Shown here: piece after piece, positions 17,883-26,397 of the stretch
Numbering within the stretch: position 1 is the first letter of the stretch
How the letters are laid out: each line of letters opens with the position of its first letter
Source: Algoriphagus litoralis
GTDB taxonomy: Bacteria > Bacteroidota > Bacteroidia > Cytophagales > Cyclobacteriaceae
Assembly (NCBI RefSeq): GCF_003259255.1
Contig: NZ_QGOL01000003.1
Span: 248,001 to 312,000 of the forward strand
Reading direction: 5' to 3'
DNA: 64,000 nucleotides
Translations under genes and position numbers: made by a program
The notes under the pieces: model-generated
Databases searched by the model: none
What the model saw: only the letters and a program-made list of their open reading frames with translations
What the model was told of the DNA's origin: nothing

Positions 17883-17931
17883 AACTTTGCGAACTCTAAT
17901 TTAACCTTTGCGGTCTTTGTGGTTAAAAAAA
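17883..17931. repeat. right flank of a repeat-bounded GxxExxY unit
   Basis: Read on the minus strand this is TTTTTTTAACCACAAAG then ACCGCAAAGGTTAAA and GAGTTCGCAAAG, an inverted copy of the outermost 17 nt of the left flank and similar in texture further in. It reaches to within 2 nt of the arginase stop codon. Confidence 0.55.
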
Positions 17932-17932
17932 G

Positions 17933-18883
17933 TCAATAATTATCCACCAAAGACTTTGTCGTGACCTCCAAGACTTCAAAGGCGGCTTCGGCCATGGTGT
18001 TTTCGGTATCTAGGGTCGGATTTACTTCCACGATTTCCCAGCAGCAAACGCGCTTGTCCTTGATCAATGCGGCATTTAGGTGGATGGCTTCTTCTACCGT
18101 CAATCCATTGGGAACCGGAGTACCGGTACCGACTGAAATGGAGCTATCCAGGCTATCCACATCAAAGGAAATGTAAATCTGTTGGCAGTCTTTGAGTACT
18201 TCCAAGGCTTCTTTTGCTACTTTTTCAATTCCTTTTTCACGGACTTCCTGCGTGCTGAAATTTTTGATTCCGTATTTGACCATGATATGATCTTCCGGAG
18301 ATTCCGTGTCTCTTACCGTGATAAAAACGATGTCTTGGGGTTCAATTTTGGGAAAGTCTCCGCCGATTTTTTTAATTTTTTCCCAATAGGTGATGGTTTC
18401 AGGACCAACTTCATTGACTTTGCACTCGAGGTTGTCCAGTTGAGCAGTCATGGCAAGTGGCATGCCGTGCATATTGCCAGAGGGAGTGGTGAATGGGGTG
18501 TGCAAGTCCGCATGTGCATCGATCCAAATGACACCGAGACGCTTCTCAGGATGAGCTGCCTTGATACCCATGATGGTACCTGCAGCAGTACTGTGATCTC
18601 CAGCCAATACGATAGGAAATTGTTTTTCCAACCGCAAAGACTCAATCGTGGAGTAGACATTTTTTAGCACTTGATATACTCCGTCAATGTATTTCGCATG
18701 GGGATGCTTATTGCCTTTCCAGAGGAAACTATTGGCATCGGGGACGTTTATAGGATCAAATTGGGTGAAAAATCCCGATTTTTTGTCCAAGCTGGCGATT
18801 TTGAGTGCATCGATCCCCATACTTGCTCCACGGGTGCCCGCGGCGATTTCGGATCTTACTTCTACTAGTTTTATTTTTCTCAT
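17933..18883 (-). CDS. arginase-family hydrolase, probably arginase
   Basis: Ureohydrolase of 316 aa. Mn-binding motifs are present: LAGDHSTAAGT, WIDAHADLHTP, and ISFDVDSLDSS near the C-terminus. The segment after the second motif reads SGNMHGM, the arginase-type (SGNxHG) loop that contacts the amino-acid carboxylate, which favours arginase over agmatinase. It would convert arginine to ornithine and urea. The gene is divergent from an arginine-decarboxylase-like gene, so the two may control arginine flow to polyamines or nitrogen. Confidence 0.88.
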   Translation of the reverse strand: MRKIKLVEVRSEIAAGTRGASMGIDALKIASLDKKSGFFTQFDPINVPDANSFLWKGNKHPHAKYIDGVYQVLKNVYSTIESLRLEKQFPIVLAGDHSTAAGTIMGIKAAHPEKRLGVIWIDAHADLHTPFTTPSGNMHGMPLAMTAQLDNLECKVNEVGPETITYWEKIKKIGGDFPKIEPQDIVFITVRDTESPEDHIMVKYGIKNFSTQEVREKGIEKVAKEALEVLKDCQQIYISFDVDSLDSSISVGTGTPVPNGLTVEEAIHLNAALIKDKRVCCWEIVEVNPTLDTENTMAEAAFEVLEVTTKSLVDNY

Positions 18884-19174
18884 CTCTGAGTGTATTTGGG
18901 TTTAAACAGGGCGATTTACCAAAGCCCAAAACTAGTCAAAAGCCCCCGGAATTCAATTTTGACACTTTTTTGAATTCAATAACTTTTCCTGCCTTGTCTT
19001 TTCCGGATATGGGACAGAAGTCTTTTGGATAAAAACCCCTGAATTGAGATTATGTGAATATTAAATTCCTCCCGTCAAGCTCTCCCGCTGATGGATTTAA
19101 CCGCGAATCATTTGATATCCCCCAATAAAAGCGCAATTTTTGCAGCCTACTTTACGAAATAAAATCCCTGGTAA

Positions 19175-20563
19175 ATGAACCGATATATTGACCTTATCCA
19201 ACAGACATTTGACTTTCCAACCAAAGAGTTTCATGTAGAAAATGACCAACTCTTCTTTAACGGGGTCAATCTGATGGAAATCATCGAAACTTACGGCACG
19301 CCGCTCAAGCTGACTTACCTGCCGAAGATTTCGGAAAGCATCCAAAATGCCAAGACTTTTTTTGGCAACGCCATGGAAACGCACAACTATCAGGGAAAAT
19401 ACACCTACTGCTATTGCACTAAGTCCTCGCATTTCAGCTTTGTACTGGATGAAGCGCTGAAAAATGACATCCATATTGAGACTTCCTCGACCTTTGATAT
19501 TCCATTGGTGCGTAGTCTCTATGCAAAAGGGAAAATCAACAAAAACACCTTCATTATCTGCAATGGTTTCAAACGGGAATTGTATAAAAAATACATCTCC
19601 GAGCTATTGAATGATGGATTTACCAATTGTATTCCAATCCTGGACAACATCGGTGAAATAGATTACTACCTAGAACATGTGAAAGTGCCTTTCCAAGTAG
19701 GAATACGGATAGCAGCAGATGAGGAGCCAAAATTCGGCTTTTACACTTCTCGTCTAGGCGTCCGATACAATGATATTTTGAAGCTTTACGAGGAAAAAAT
19801 TAAAGATCACCCCTTGGTCAGCCTCAAGATGCTTCATTTTTTCATCAACTCCGGGATCAAGGATACTGCCTACTATTGGTCAGAATTGACCCGATTTATC
19901 CAGAAATATGTCGATCTGAAAAAGATCGCTCCATCCCTGGATACCATGGATATCGGTGGTGGTTGGCCGATCAAGACCAATGTGTTTTTCGACTACGATT
20001 ACCAATACATGGCCGATCAGATCGTCAAAAACATCAAGTGGATGTGTGCCAAAAACAACACGACTGAGCCGAACATATTCACTGAATTTGGTAGCTACAC
20101 TGTAGGAGAGAGTGGGGCAGTGCTCTATTCGATTTTGGAAGAAAAGCTCCAAAACGACAAGGAACTCTGGTACATGATCGATGGGTCATTCATTACTCAA
20201 CTGCCGGATAGCTGGGGACTCAATCAGAAGTATATCATGCTGGCAGTGAACAATTGGGATGAGGCCTATCAGGGAATTTCGCTTGGAGGATTGACTTGTG
20301 ACAGCATGGATTACTACAATTCAGAAGCGCACCAATACAATATTTACCTCCCAAAAATCGAACCTGGTAAGAAGCAATACATAGGCTTCTTTCATACCGG
20401 AGCTTACCAAGAATCATTGGGAGGCTATGGAGGCATTCAGCATTGCCTGATACCTGCACCGAAACACGTGCTGATCGATCGGGATGAAACAGGGAAAATT
20501 ACTCATCGCCTATTTGCAAAAGATCAGACTGAGGAAAGTATGCTAAAAGTGCTTGGGTATTAA
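19175..20563 (+). CDS. arginine decarboxylase-like fold-III PLP decarboxylase
   Basis: A 462-aa alanine-racemase-fold (group IV) basic amino-acid decarboxylase. The PLP lysine is in YTYCYCTKSSHFSFV. SSTFDIPLVRSL and the glycine-rich MDIGGGWPIKT bind phosphate. ERD-like IFTEFGSYTVGESG and the C-terminal GLTCDSMD (reactive Cys and Asp) and HTGAYQESLGGYGG complete the site. It is shorter than the 630-660-aa SpeA, as in Cytophagales members of this family I recall. It is assigned to arginine because of family resemblance and the adjacent arginase. Another basic substrate such as ornithine is not excluded. Confidence 0.8.
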   Translation: MNRYIDLIQQTFDFPTKEFHVENDQLFFNGVNLMEIIETYGTPLKLTYLPKISESIQNAKTFFGNAMETHNYQGKYTYCYCTKSSHFSFVLDEALKNDIHIETSSTFDIPLVRSLYAKGKINKNTFIICNGFKRELYKKYISELLNDGFTNCIPILDNIGEIDYYLEHVKVPFQVGIRIAADEEPKFGFYTSRLGVRYNDILKLYEEKIKDHPLVSLKMLHFFINSGIKDTAYYWSELTRFIQKYVDLKKIAPSLDTMDIGGGWPIKTNVFFDYDYQYMADQIVKNIKWMCAKNNTTEPNIFTEFGSYTVGESGAVLYSILEEKLQNDKELWYMIDGSFITQLPDSWGLNQKYIMLAVNNWDEAYQGISLGGLTCDSMDYYNSEAHQYNIYLPKIEPGKKQYIGFFHTGAYQESLGGYGGIQHCLIPAPKHVLIDRDETGKITHRLFAKDQTEESMLKVLGY

Positions 20564-20587
20564 TTGTCTTTAGAAAATAAACAGAAG

Positions 20588-20615
20588 AAAAAAACCGCTG
20601 GAAGGCGGTTTTTTT
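20588..20615 (+). terminator. intrinsic terminator after the decarboxylase gene
   Basis: AACCGC, loop TGGAAG-like and GCGGTT (20593-20598 and 20605-20610) are followed by a T run and preceded by an A run. Confidence 0.8.
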
Positions 20616-20664
20616 ATGGAGATTTAAATTTAGAGGACTTTTCAGACGCTTACCTTTTGACGGT

Positions 20665-21387
20665 TTACCTTACAGTCACGTGGTAGCAGCTCTGTTTTCT
20701 TTCTTTGATGACATAGATTTTTCCAGTCTGCTGAAAATGATTCAATACTGTTTCCAGATTTTTCTGGGCCTTTTGGTTCCATTCCCTGATTCCATTAAAC
20801 CGGATATAGGAGATGTCAAAGGATACTCCGAATGAATGAGAACTATTGCCATCAGCAGCATTTCTGTTTCTTCGCTTTAGATTCTTTTGCTGCTCCTCCG
20901 TGCGTGTAGCTGAAGTGATTGTGAAATAATTTCCCTCTCCTGACAAGGCCTGAAACGCTGCGCCAAGCTCTTCGAGTACTTTTTTCGAATTCGGGGTCAT
21001 GTAAGGAAAACTATGGGTAAGCTGTTCCACTTTATAGCCAATGCCAACTTTGGCTTCTACCAGGAAGTTTCCACATACCAAGTTGAAGAGTTGATCCTCG
21101 TCTTTGATTGTCCCAACACCTGTTTCCTCAGCTGCAATCAAATGATCTTCATAAGTGTCCTTTTTAATCCTTCCTTTGAATGGCAGTAGTTGACTGATAT
21201 CAAATTTTACTGGAGCAATAGGTTCAGGTAAAACAGCAGGTTCAGTGGGTACGGGTTCTGAGAGAAAGTCGGCGTAGGATTCTTTAAATCGTTCTGTTAG
21301 TTCAGGCTGGTAAGAAACCATCGCCAGCGTTCCTAGTGAAAAAAAAATGAAAAATGAAAAGATGAAAATAGGGGTGGTTTTATTCAT
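20665..21387 (-). CDS. DUF5715 / peptidase M15-like exported protein
   Basis: A 240-aa protein with an N-terminal membrane or signal segment (residues 5-26), a Pro/Glu-rich linker, and a C-terminal domain with NSSHSFGVSFDISYI and CYHVTV. The His-x6-Asp and the final His resemble the Zn site of D-Ala-D-Ala carboxypeptidase/M15 proteins, as assigned to DUF5715. TSATRTEEQQKNLKRRN before the motif fits too. It probably acts on peptidoglycan in the periplasm. This is inferred from motifs only. Confidence 0.75.
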   Translation of the reverse strand: MNKTTPIFIFSFFIFFSLGTLAMVSYQPELTERFKESYADFLSEPVPTEPAVLPEPIAPVKFDISQLLPFKGRIKKDTYEDHLIAAEETGVGTIKDEDQLFNLVCGNFLVEAKVGIGYKVEQLTHSFPYMTPNSKKVLEELGAAFQALSGEGNYFTITSATRTEEQQKNLKRRNRNAADGNSSHSFGVSFDISYIRFNGIREWNQKAQKNLETVLNHFQQTGKIYVIKERKQSCYHVTVR

Positions 21388-21567
21388 TTTCTACGATTCT
21401 GTCTCCTTGAATTTGTGGTAATTTAAGCAGAAAGGCTTGATTTTGGGCAGTGGATCAGGCAGAAAAGCAAAGGATTATGCTTCGCCAATTCTGCTTAGAA
21501 TTTGAAAATGATGAGACTAAGGAGATTTTTTTCTGTTTGGTATCTGGATTTTGTCCTTCTTTCAAGT

Positions 21568-23349
21568 TCAAAACCAAGAAGGCTGCATCTTGATCGTGGG
21601 GTAAGACTTGGAATGAAAACGCTCGATTAGGCCATTAATTTTTGGAAGTTCGTAGTCCATGAAGTATCTGGCAGTTTCTATTTTTCCAAAGTAAAAGTCT
21701 TGTTCAGTAGCTCCAGTATTCAAGGCTTTTTGTGCCGATTGTGCCTGCTTGAGCCACATCCAAGCTAAACAGGCGATTCCGGTAGCCTCTAGGAAAAGCG
21801 TGGCATCCGCCAAAAACTCCTCTGGTCCCTGATTCATTTTGAAGAGAATTTGCGCAGCACCATGGGTAAACCGCCGCAGCTGAGCTTCAAATTTTCCGCG
21901 AATCTGATCCAATTCTGAGAATTCTTTTGAGGAATCAATAGTTTGTTGGATTTCTTTTTGGAGGAGTTTCCAGGCCAATCCTTCCTGAATCAATACTTTT
22001 CTGCCTAAAAGATCCAAGCCATGAATTCCTGTCGTACCCTCATGAATAGGATGAATTCGAGCCTCCCGGTAATATTGTTCCACAGGGAAGTCGGTGGTGT
22101 AACCTGCTCCCCCCAAGACTTGAACCGCTGCGGAAGTACTCTGAACGCCCATTTCCGAAGGATAACTTTTGGCAATGGGAGTCAAAAGATCCAACAGTAA
22201 TTCCATTTGATTCTTTTGGTCTGGATCAAGATGGTGGGCGATTTTATCGGAAAGGATTGCGCAATAAATCAAAAGTGAAAGAGAGCCTTCGACCACACTT
22301 TTTTGGAATAGCAGCATCCGCTTGACATCAGCATGGGCAATGATCGGAACTTGCGGCTGATTTAGGTTTTTTTCGCCTACTTTTCTTCCTTGAGGACGCT
22401 CCTTAGCATACGCCAGAGATGCTTGATAGGCAGCTGATGCGATTGCGACTCCATTCATTCCCACACCCAATCGGGCTTCATTCATCATCTGAAACATGTA
22501 CTTCAGGCCTTGATTAGGTTCGCCGACCAGATATCCTTCACATCCATCACTGCTACCCATCATCAAATGGGCTATCGGAGCGCCTTTGTATCCCATTTTA
22601 TGGTAAATTCCTTGAGTCAGGACGTCATTTGGTTCACCGGAAATCCGATTTTTGGGAACAACAAAAAGTGAAATACCCTTGGTGCCTGCAGGCGCCCCCT
22701 GAATTCTCGCCAACATGAGATGGATGATGTTTTCGCAGGCATCATGATCTCCTGCAGAAATGTAGATTTTCTGGCCCTTGATCCGAAAAATATTTGGTTT
22801 ATCAGTTGGATAAGCCGTGGTGCTGATGTCTGAAAGCGAGCTTCCAGCATCTGGTTCGGTCAGTGCCATTGTTCCTTGCCAAAGACCTGAATAGAGCTTT
22901 GGAGTGAATTTTTCTACCAATTCTCTGGATCCAAAGGTACGGATCAGGTTTGCCGCACCGGTTGTCAAAAATGGAAAAACACTTGCTGAGTAATTTGAGG
23001 CTTGAAAAATAAATCCCGCTGCCATGTGGATGGTCCAAGGAAGCTGCTGACCGCCTTCGGCATAGGAAAAAAGTGCATTGATCCAGCCGTCCTGACCAAA
23101 TTGACGGATAATGTCCTTCATTCCTGGATGAATCCGGATTTGTCCGTCAATAAGTTGCGGTTCATTTCGATCCATCTCAGTGAGAAGCGGACGGAGAGAT
23201 TTTATGGCAATTTGCTCGGCCGAATCCAGGACTAATCTAAACGTCTCCCCAGAATGATCCGCGAAATAGGGGATCTGGGTTAATTCAAGACAGTTTTGAT
23301 TTTCAAAAAGTTGGAAAAGAAGATCTCGTTTTGAATAAAATAAGGTCAT
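21568..23349 (-). CDS. acyl-CoA dehydrogenase
   Basis: A 593-aa FAD-dependent acyl-CoA dehydrogenase of the long type with an extra C-terminal helical domain. It contains GTMALTEPDAGSSLSDI (FAD/substrate loop), IKGQKIYISAGDHD, MNEARLGVGMNGVAIASAAYQ, VLGGAGYTTDFPVEQYYREARIHPIHEGTTGIHGLDLLG (FAD and catalytic region) and a C-terminal domain with PSWF. It would desaturate an acyl-CoA at the alpha-beta position in beta-oxidation. No other beta-oxidation genes are nearby. Confidence 0.92.
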   Translation of the reverse strand: MTLFYSKRDLLFQLFENQNCLELTQIPYFADHSGETFRLVLDSAEQIAIKSLRPLLTEMDRNEPQLIDGQIRIHPGMKDIIRQFGQDGWINALFSYAEGGQQLPWTIHMAAGFIFQASNYSASVFPFLTTGAANLIRTFGSRELVEKFTPKLYSGLWQGTMALTEPDAGSSLSDISTTAYPTDKPNIFRIKGQKIYISAGDHDACENIIHLMLARIQGAPAGTKGISLFVVPKNRISGEPNDVLTQGIYHKMGYKGAPIAHLMMGSSDGCEGYLVGEPNQGLKYMFQMMNEARLGVGMNGVAIASAAYQASLAYAKERPQGRKVGEKNLNQPQVPIIAHADVKRMLLFQKSVVEGSLSLLIYCAILSDKIAHHLDPDQKNQMELLLDLLTPIAKSYPSEMGVQSTSAAVQVLGGAGYTTDFPVEQYYREARIHPIHEGTTGIHGLDLLGRKVLIQEGLAWKLLQKEIQQTIDSSKEFSELDQIRGKFEAQLRRFTHGAAQILFKMNQGPEEFLADATLFLEATGIACLAWMWLKQAQSAQKALNTGATEQDFYFGKIETARYFMDYELPKINGLIERFHSKSYPTIKMQPSWF

Positions 23350-23479
23350 CAGGATTAGGGCTTTGGATAAATATGGGGAAATCTCTGCATGATTCCATTA
23401 GGTAAATCTCTCACAGATTTCACGGATAGGCATAGGCAAATTTAATGATCTGCTAAAATCAGGATGATCAATGAACTTC

Positions 23480-24058
23480 TTAAAATTTCCTTGTCGCCAC
23501 GATGATCCCAGTAGACCAATTGAGTTTGGTGATATTCAAAAACGGCAAGGATTCCAATTTTTCTACAAACTTCACTGCCTTTTCAGCATGTCCTTCCGGC
23601 CAGTTAGGCTGTGGCAACATATCATCCACGATGTAAAGTCCCCCGATTTTCAGCATCGAAAGCACTTCGTCCAGCATCAGGTATTTTCCATGCCAAGTAT
23701 CTGCGAAAATGTAGTCAAATTGTGCTGCTGTGTTGTTTTTGACCCATTCTTCTCCATCTATCAGCTCTAATTTTAACCTTGGGTCAATTCCTAAATATTG
23801 GTCCGCAATCGACAAAACTGATTCATCAAAATCGATAGAAGTCAAGACGGCTCCGTTGTCCATCCCATCCAAAATCCAAGCTGTAGAAAGACCCGTTCCG
23901 GTTCCTAATTCCAAGAATTTACCCCCAGGTTTACTGCTTGCCAATGTGCGCAATAGGGAACCTGCTGCTAAATCGGAAGCCATGGTAAATCCACTCTCTT
24001 CGGTAGCCTTTTGGATTTCAAGATAGGGTTTGGGTAAAGGTTTGATAATTTCAATCAT
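23480..24058 (-). CDS. SAM-dependent O-methyltransferase-like protein
   Basis: A 192-aa class I methyltransferase similar to the O-methyltransferase family 3 (caffeoyl-CoA OMT/TrmR-like). The SAM motif I is LELGTGTGLSTAWI, acidic DFDESVL follows, then FIFADTWHGKY and LYIVDDMLPQPNW. The start was placed at ATG 24058 (MIEIIKPLPKPYLEIQ). A longer frame would run through the terminator hairpin of the uxuA operon at 24104-24139, and its extra residues look random. The substrate is unknown. Confidence 0.85.
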   Translation of the reverse strand: MIEIIKPLPKPYLEIQKATEESGFTMASDLAAGSLLRTLASSKPGGKFLELGTGTGLSTAWILDGMDNGAVLTSIDFDESVLSIADQYLGIDPRLKLELIDGEEWVKNNTAAQFDYIFADTWHGKYLMLDEVLSMLKIGGLYIVDDMLPQPNWPEGHAEKAVKFVEKLESLPFLNITKLNWSTGIIVATRKF

Positions 24059-24103
24059 TAATTTTAAAGTTAAAGGGCCTGGATTTGAATTTAATTCAAA
24101 ATG

Positions 24104-24139
24104 AAAAAATCCACTTGGAATTAATCTCAAGTGGATTTT
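24104..24139 (-). terminator. intrinsic terminator after uxuA
   Basis: Twelve-bp arms AAAATCCACTTG (24106-24117) and CAAGTGGATTTT (24128-24139) are followed on the minus strand by a T run, 128 nt beyond the uxuA stop. Confidence 0.75.
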
Positions 24140-24266
24140 AAAAGTCATCTTTTTAGTCCAATCTATAAGGGTTCTATTTTTTTGAGCAATTTTTTTCGAG
24201 TTGACAAATCGAAAAATGGAATCAGGCTTCAAATCTTGCTAATATGCATCATTCGTTTATGGTCTT

Positions 24267-25430
24267 TTATTTATTCTTAACCCAAAGCAAAGCTTCCTCT
24301 ACACCTCTGATTTCAGCCAATCCTTTGAGTCTACCAATGGCAGAGTAGCCCGGATTGGTTTTTTTGTGAAGATCATCCAGCATCTGATGCCCATGGTCAG
24401 GACGCATCGGAAGGCTTTTGCCCCGCTTCTCCTGAACTTTCAGGATCTCATCGATGACGGCTACCATGGGTACATTCCCTTCCAAGTGATTGTCTTCGAA
24501 AAAGTTGCCTGCTTCGTCTCTTTTGGTACTTCGCAAGTGGATAAAGTGAATTCGGTCCCCAAATTCACGCACCATAGCAGGAAGATCGTTGTCAGCCCGA
24601 ACTCCGTAGGAACCGGTACAAAATGTCAATCCATTGTGGTGGCTTGGTGTCTCGGACAAAATCCTTCGAGCATCCGCCGCGGTACTGACCACTCTTGGAA
24701 GTCCATACAATGAGAACGGTGGATCATCCGGATGAATGCAAAGATAAACGCCAACTTCTTCGGCTACAGGAGTAACTGCATCCAAAAAAAGTCTGAGATG
24801 TTCTCCGAGTTTTTTGGCATCGATACCCTCATAGGTTTTCAGCATTTCTCGGAATTCATCCATGGTATAGCCGATTTCGGACCCTGGAAGTCCCTTTAAG
24901 ATATTGTCAATAATCAGTTGTTTGGCATCTGTAGTCAGTGCCTCGTAGTATTCTTTTAACTCCCGAACTTCTGATTCTGAATATTCCTCAAAAGCCTCAG
25001 GTCGCTGTAGGATAAATAGGTCAAAAGCTTGCACGGCTTTCTTCTCATAAAATAGTGCTTTGGCTCCGTTTGGAAGTTCATGCTCAAGATTAGTGCGGGT
25101 CCAGTCAAGAATCGGCATGAAATTATAGCAAACGGTGAAGATACCTTCTGCAGCAAGATTGCGTAGCGTCTCTTTGTAGTTTTCGATGATCTGTTCGAAG
25201 TTGCCTGTTCTGGTTTTGATCACTTCATGAACTGGCACCGATTCGACTACAGACCAAGTCAGGCCGGCATCTTCGATCGTTTTTTTGCGGATCTGAATTT
25301 CTTCCCGACTCCAAACCTCACCGTTTGGTATGTGATGAAGGGCAGTGACTATGCCAGTAGCACCTGATTGGAGAATATCTCGTAGACTTACTGGGTCTTT
25401 TGGGCCATACCAGCGCATGGTTTGTTCCAT
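24267..25430 (-). CDS. uxuA: mannonate dehydratase
   Basis: Converts D-mannonate to 2-keto-3-deoxygluconate in hexuronate breakdown, about 387 aa. [19 protein letters not shown] at the N-terminus and [18 protein letters not shown] match Uxu[35 protein letters not shown] and HLRSTKR supply the metal and active-site residues, and MRPDHGHQM lies near the C-terminus. The start was chosen by homology at 25430; an in-frame ATG at 25442 is possible. It is the last gene of the uxaC-SDR-uxuA set, separated from the SDR by a palindromic element. Confidence 0.96.
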   Translation of the reverse strand: MEQTMRWYGPKDPVSLRDILQSGATGIVTALHHIPNGEVWSREEIQIRKKTIEDAGLTWSVVESVPVHEVIKTRTGNFEQIIENYKETLRNLAAEGIFTVCYNFMPILDWTRTNLEHELPNGAKALFYEKKAVQAFDLFILQRPEAFEEYSESEVRELKEYYEALTTDAKQLIIDNILKGLPGSEIGYTMDEFREMLKTYEGIDAKKLGEHLRLFLDAVTPVAEEVGVYLCIHPDDPPFSLYGLPRVVSTAADARRILSETPSHHNGLTFCTGSYGVRADNDLPAMVREFGDRIHFIHLRSTKRDEAGNFFEDNHLEGNVPMVAVIDEILKVQEKRGKSLPMRPDHGHQMLDDLHKKTNPGYSAIGRLKGLAEIRGVEEALLWVKNK

Positions 25431-25493
25431 TCTGTAGCTCATGGAAGAGGGGGATTTGGTTATTGGGAAATGGGTATTAGTTAGTTGTTGAGT

Positions 25494-25571
25494 GTTGAAA
25501 GTTAAGCGTTAAAACGTTAATCGTAAAAGAACTTGGGAGAACAATTAACGCTGAACGTTTAACCTTTAACG
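25494..25571. repeat. imperfect palindromic intergenic element
   Basis: Two about 30-nt arms (25494-25523 and 25542-25571) form an imperfect inverted repeat built from GTTAA and CGTTAA units around an 18-nt spacer. Such GTTAA/CGTTAA-rich palindromes occur between genes in Bacteroidota. Its position between the SDR gene and uxuA could stabilise or attenuate the operon mRNA. Confidence 0.5.
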
Positions 25572-25575
25572 ATTT

Positions 25576-26397
25576 TTATACACCTGAATACGCACTGAAA
25601 CCTCCATCCACAGGAATGATGGTACCTGTGACGAATGCCGATGCATCACTGCAAAGCCATTGCAAAGCGCCCAATAAGTCCTCAGGTTTTCCAAAGCGAT
25701 TCATCGGCGTATGGGATTTAATTTGGTTTCCGCGCTGCGTCAGACTGCCATCTGCTTCCGTCAGCAAGGTTCGATTCTGCTCAGTGAGGAAGAAGCCCGG
25801 CGCGATAGCATTCACACGGAATTCCGGGCCATGTTTTTGGGCCAATTCGACAGCTAGCCACTTTGTGAGGTTGTCAATAGCAGCTTTTGCAGATGCATAT
25901 CCCATAACTCGAGTCATCGGTCTAGTAGCAGCCATTGAGCTGATATTGAGGATATTTCCTTTTCCTACTTTGAGCATCAATGGAAGTAAGATTTTGGTAG
26001 GAAGTACAGTTCCGAGATAGTTTAGATCCATGACCTTCCTTAGCGAAACAGTATTCAAATCAAGAAAATTCTGATCGGGTCGGATGACTGCGCCAGGCAT
26101 ATTTCCACCAGCAGAATTGATAAGGACATCAATATGTCCATGTTGGGAGGCAATGATTTTCGCAGCTTTTTCCAATGATTCTTCATCGGTCACATCTGCA
26201 AAATAGCCGAAGGCTTTTCCTCCCGTGGTTTTGATTTCATCAACGAGTTGATTGACCTTGTCAGGTGTACGGCCGATAATTAGAACCTCGGCGCCTTCAT
26301 CGGCGAGGTGCATGGCCATGGTTTTACCCAGAACTCCTGTAGCCCCCGAAAAGGCGATTTTTTTTCCTTCGAGCGAAAAAAGGTTGGTAAACGACAT
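25576..26397 (-). CDS. SDR-family D-mannonate oxidoreductase (fructuronate reductase)
   Basis: Short-chain dehydrogenase of 273 aa. It has the NAD(P) motif GATGVLGKTMA near residue 18, NSAGG, the catalytic Ser of NISSMAATRP and the YASAK Tyr/Lys pair, and GFFLTEQNRTLL after the PG motif. Its position between uxaC and uxuA indicates the reduction of D-fructuronate to D-mannonate, replacing the UxuB of enterobacteria. The start codon overlaps the uxaC stop as TAATG, so translation is coupled. Confidence 0.88.
   Translation of the reverse strand: MSFTNLFSLEGKKIAFSGATGVLGKTMAMHLADEGAEVLIIGRTPDKVNQLVDEIKTTGGKAFGYFADVTDEESLEKAAKIIASQHGHIDVLINSAGGNMPGAVIRPDQNFLDLNTVSLRKVMDLNYLGTVLPTKILLPLMLKVGKGNILNISSMAATRPMTRVMGYASAKAAIDNLTKWLAVELAQKHGPEFRVNAIAPGFFLTEQNRTLLTEADGSLTQRGNQIKSHTPMNRFGKPEDLLGALQWLCSDASAFVTGTIIPVDGGFSAYSGV

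Noticed and set aside
24059..24232. N-terminal extension of the O-methyltransferase-like protein.
   Set aside because: It would cross the terminator hairpin of the uxuA operon, and the extra residues do not resemble the family.
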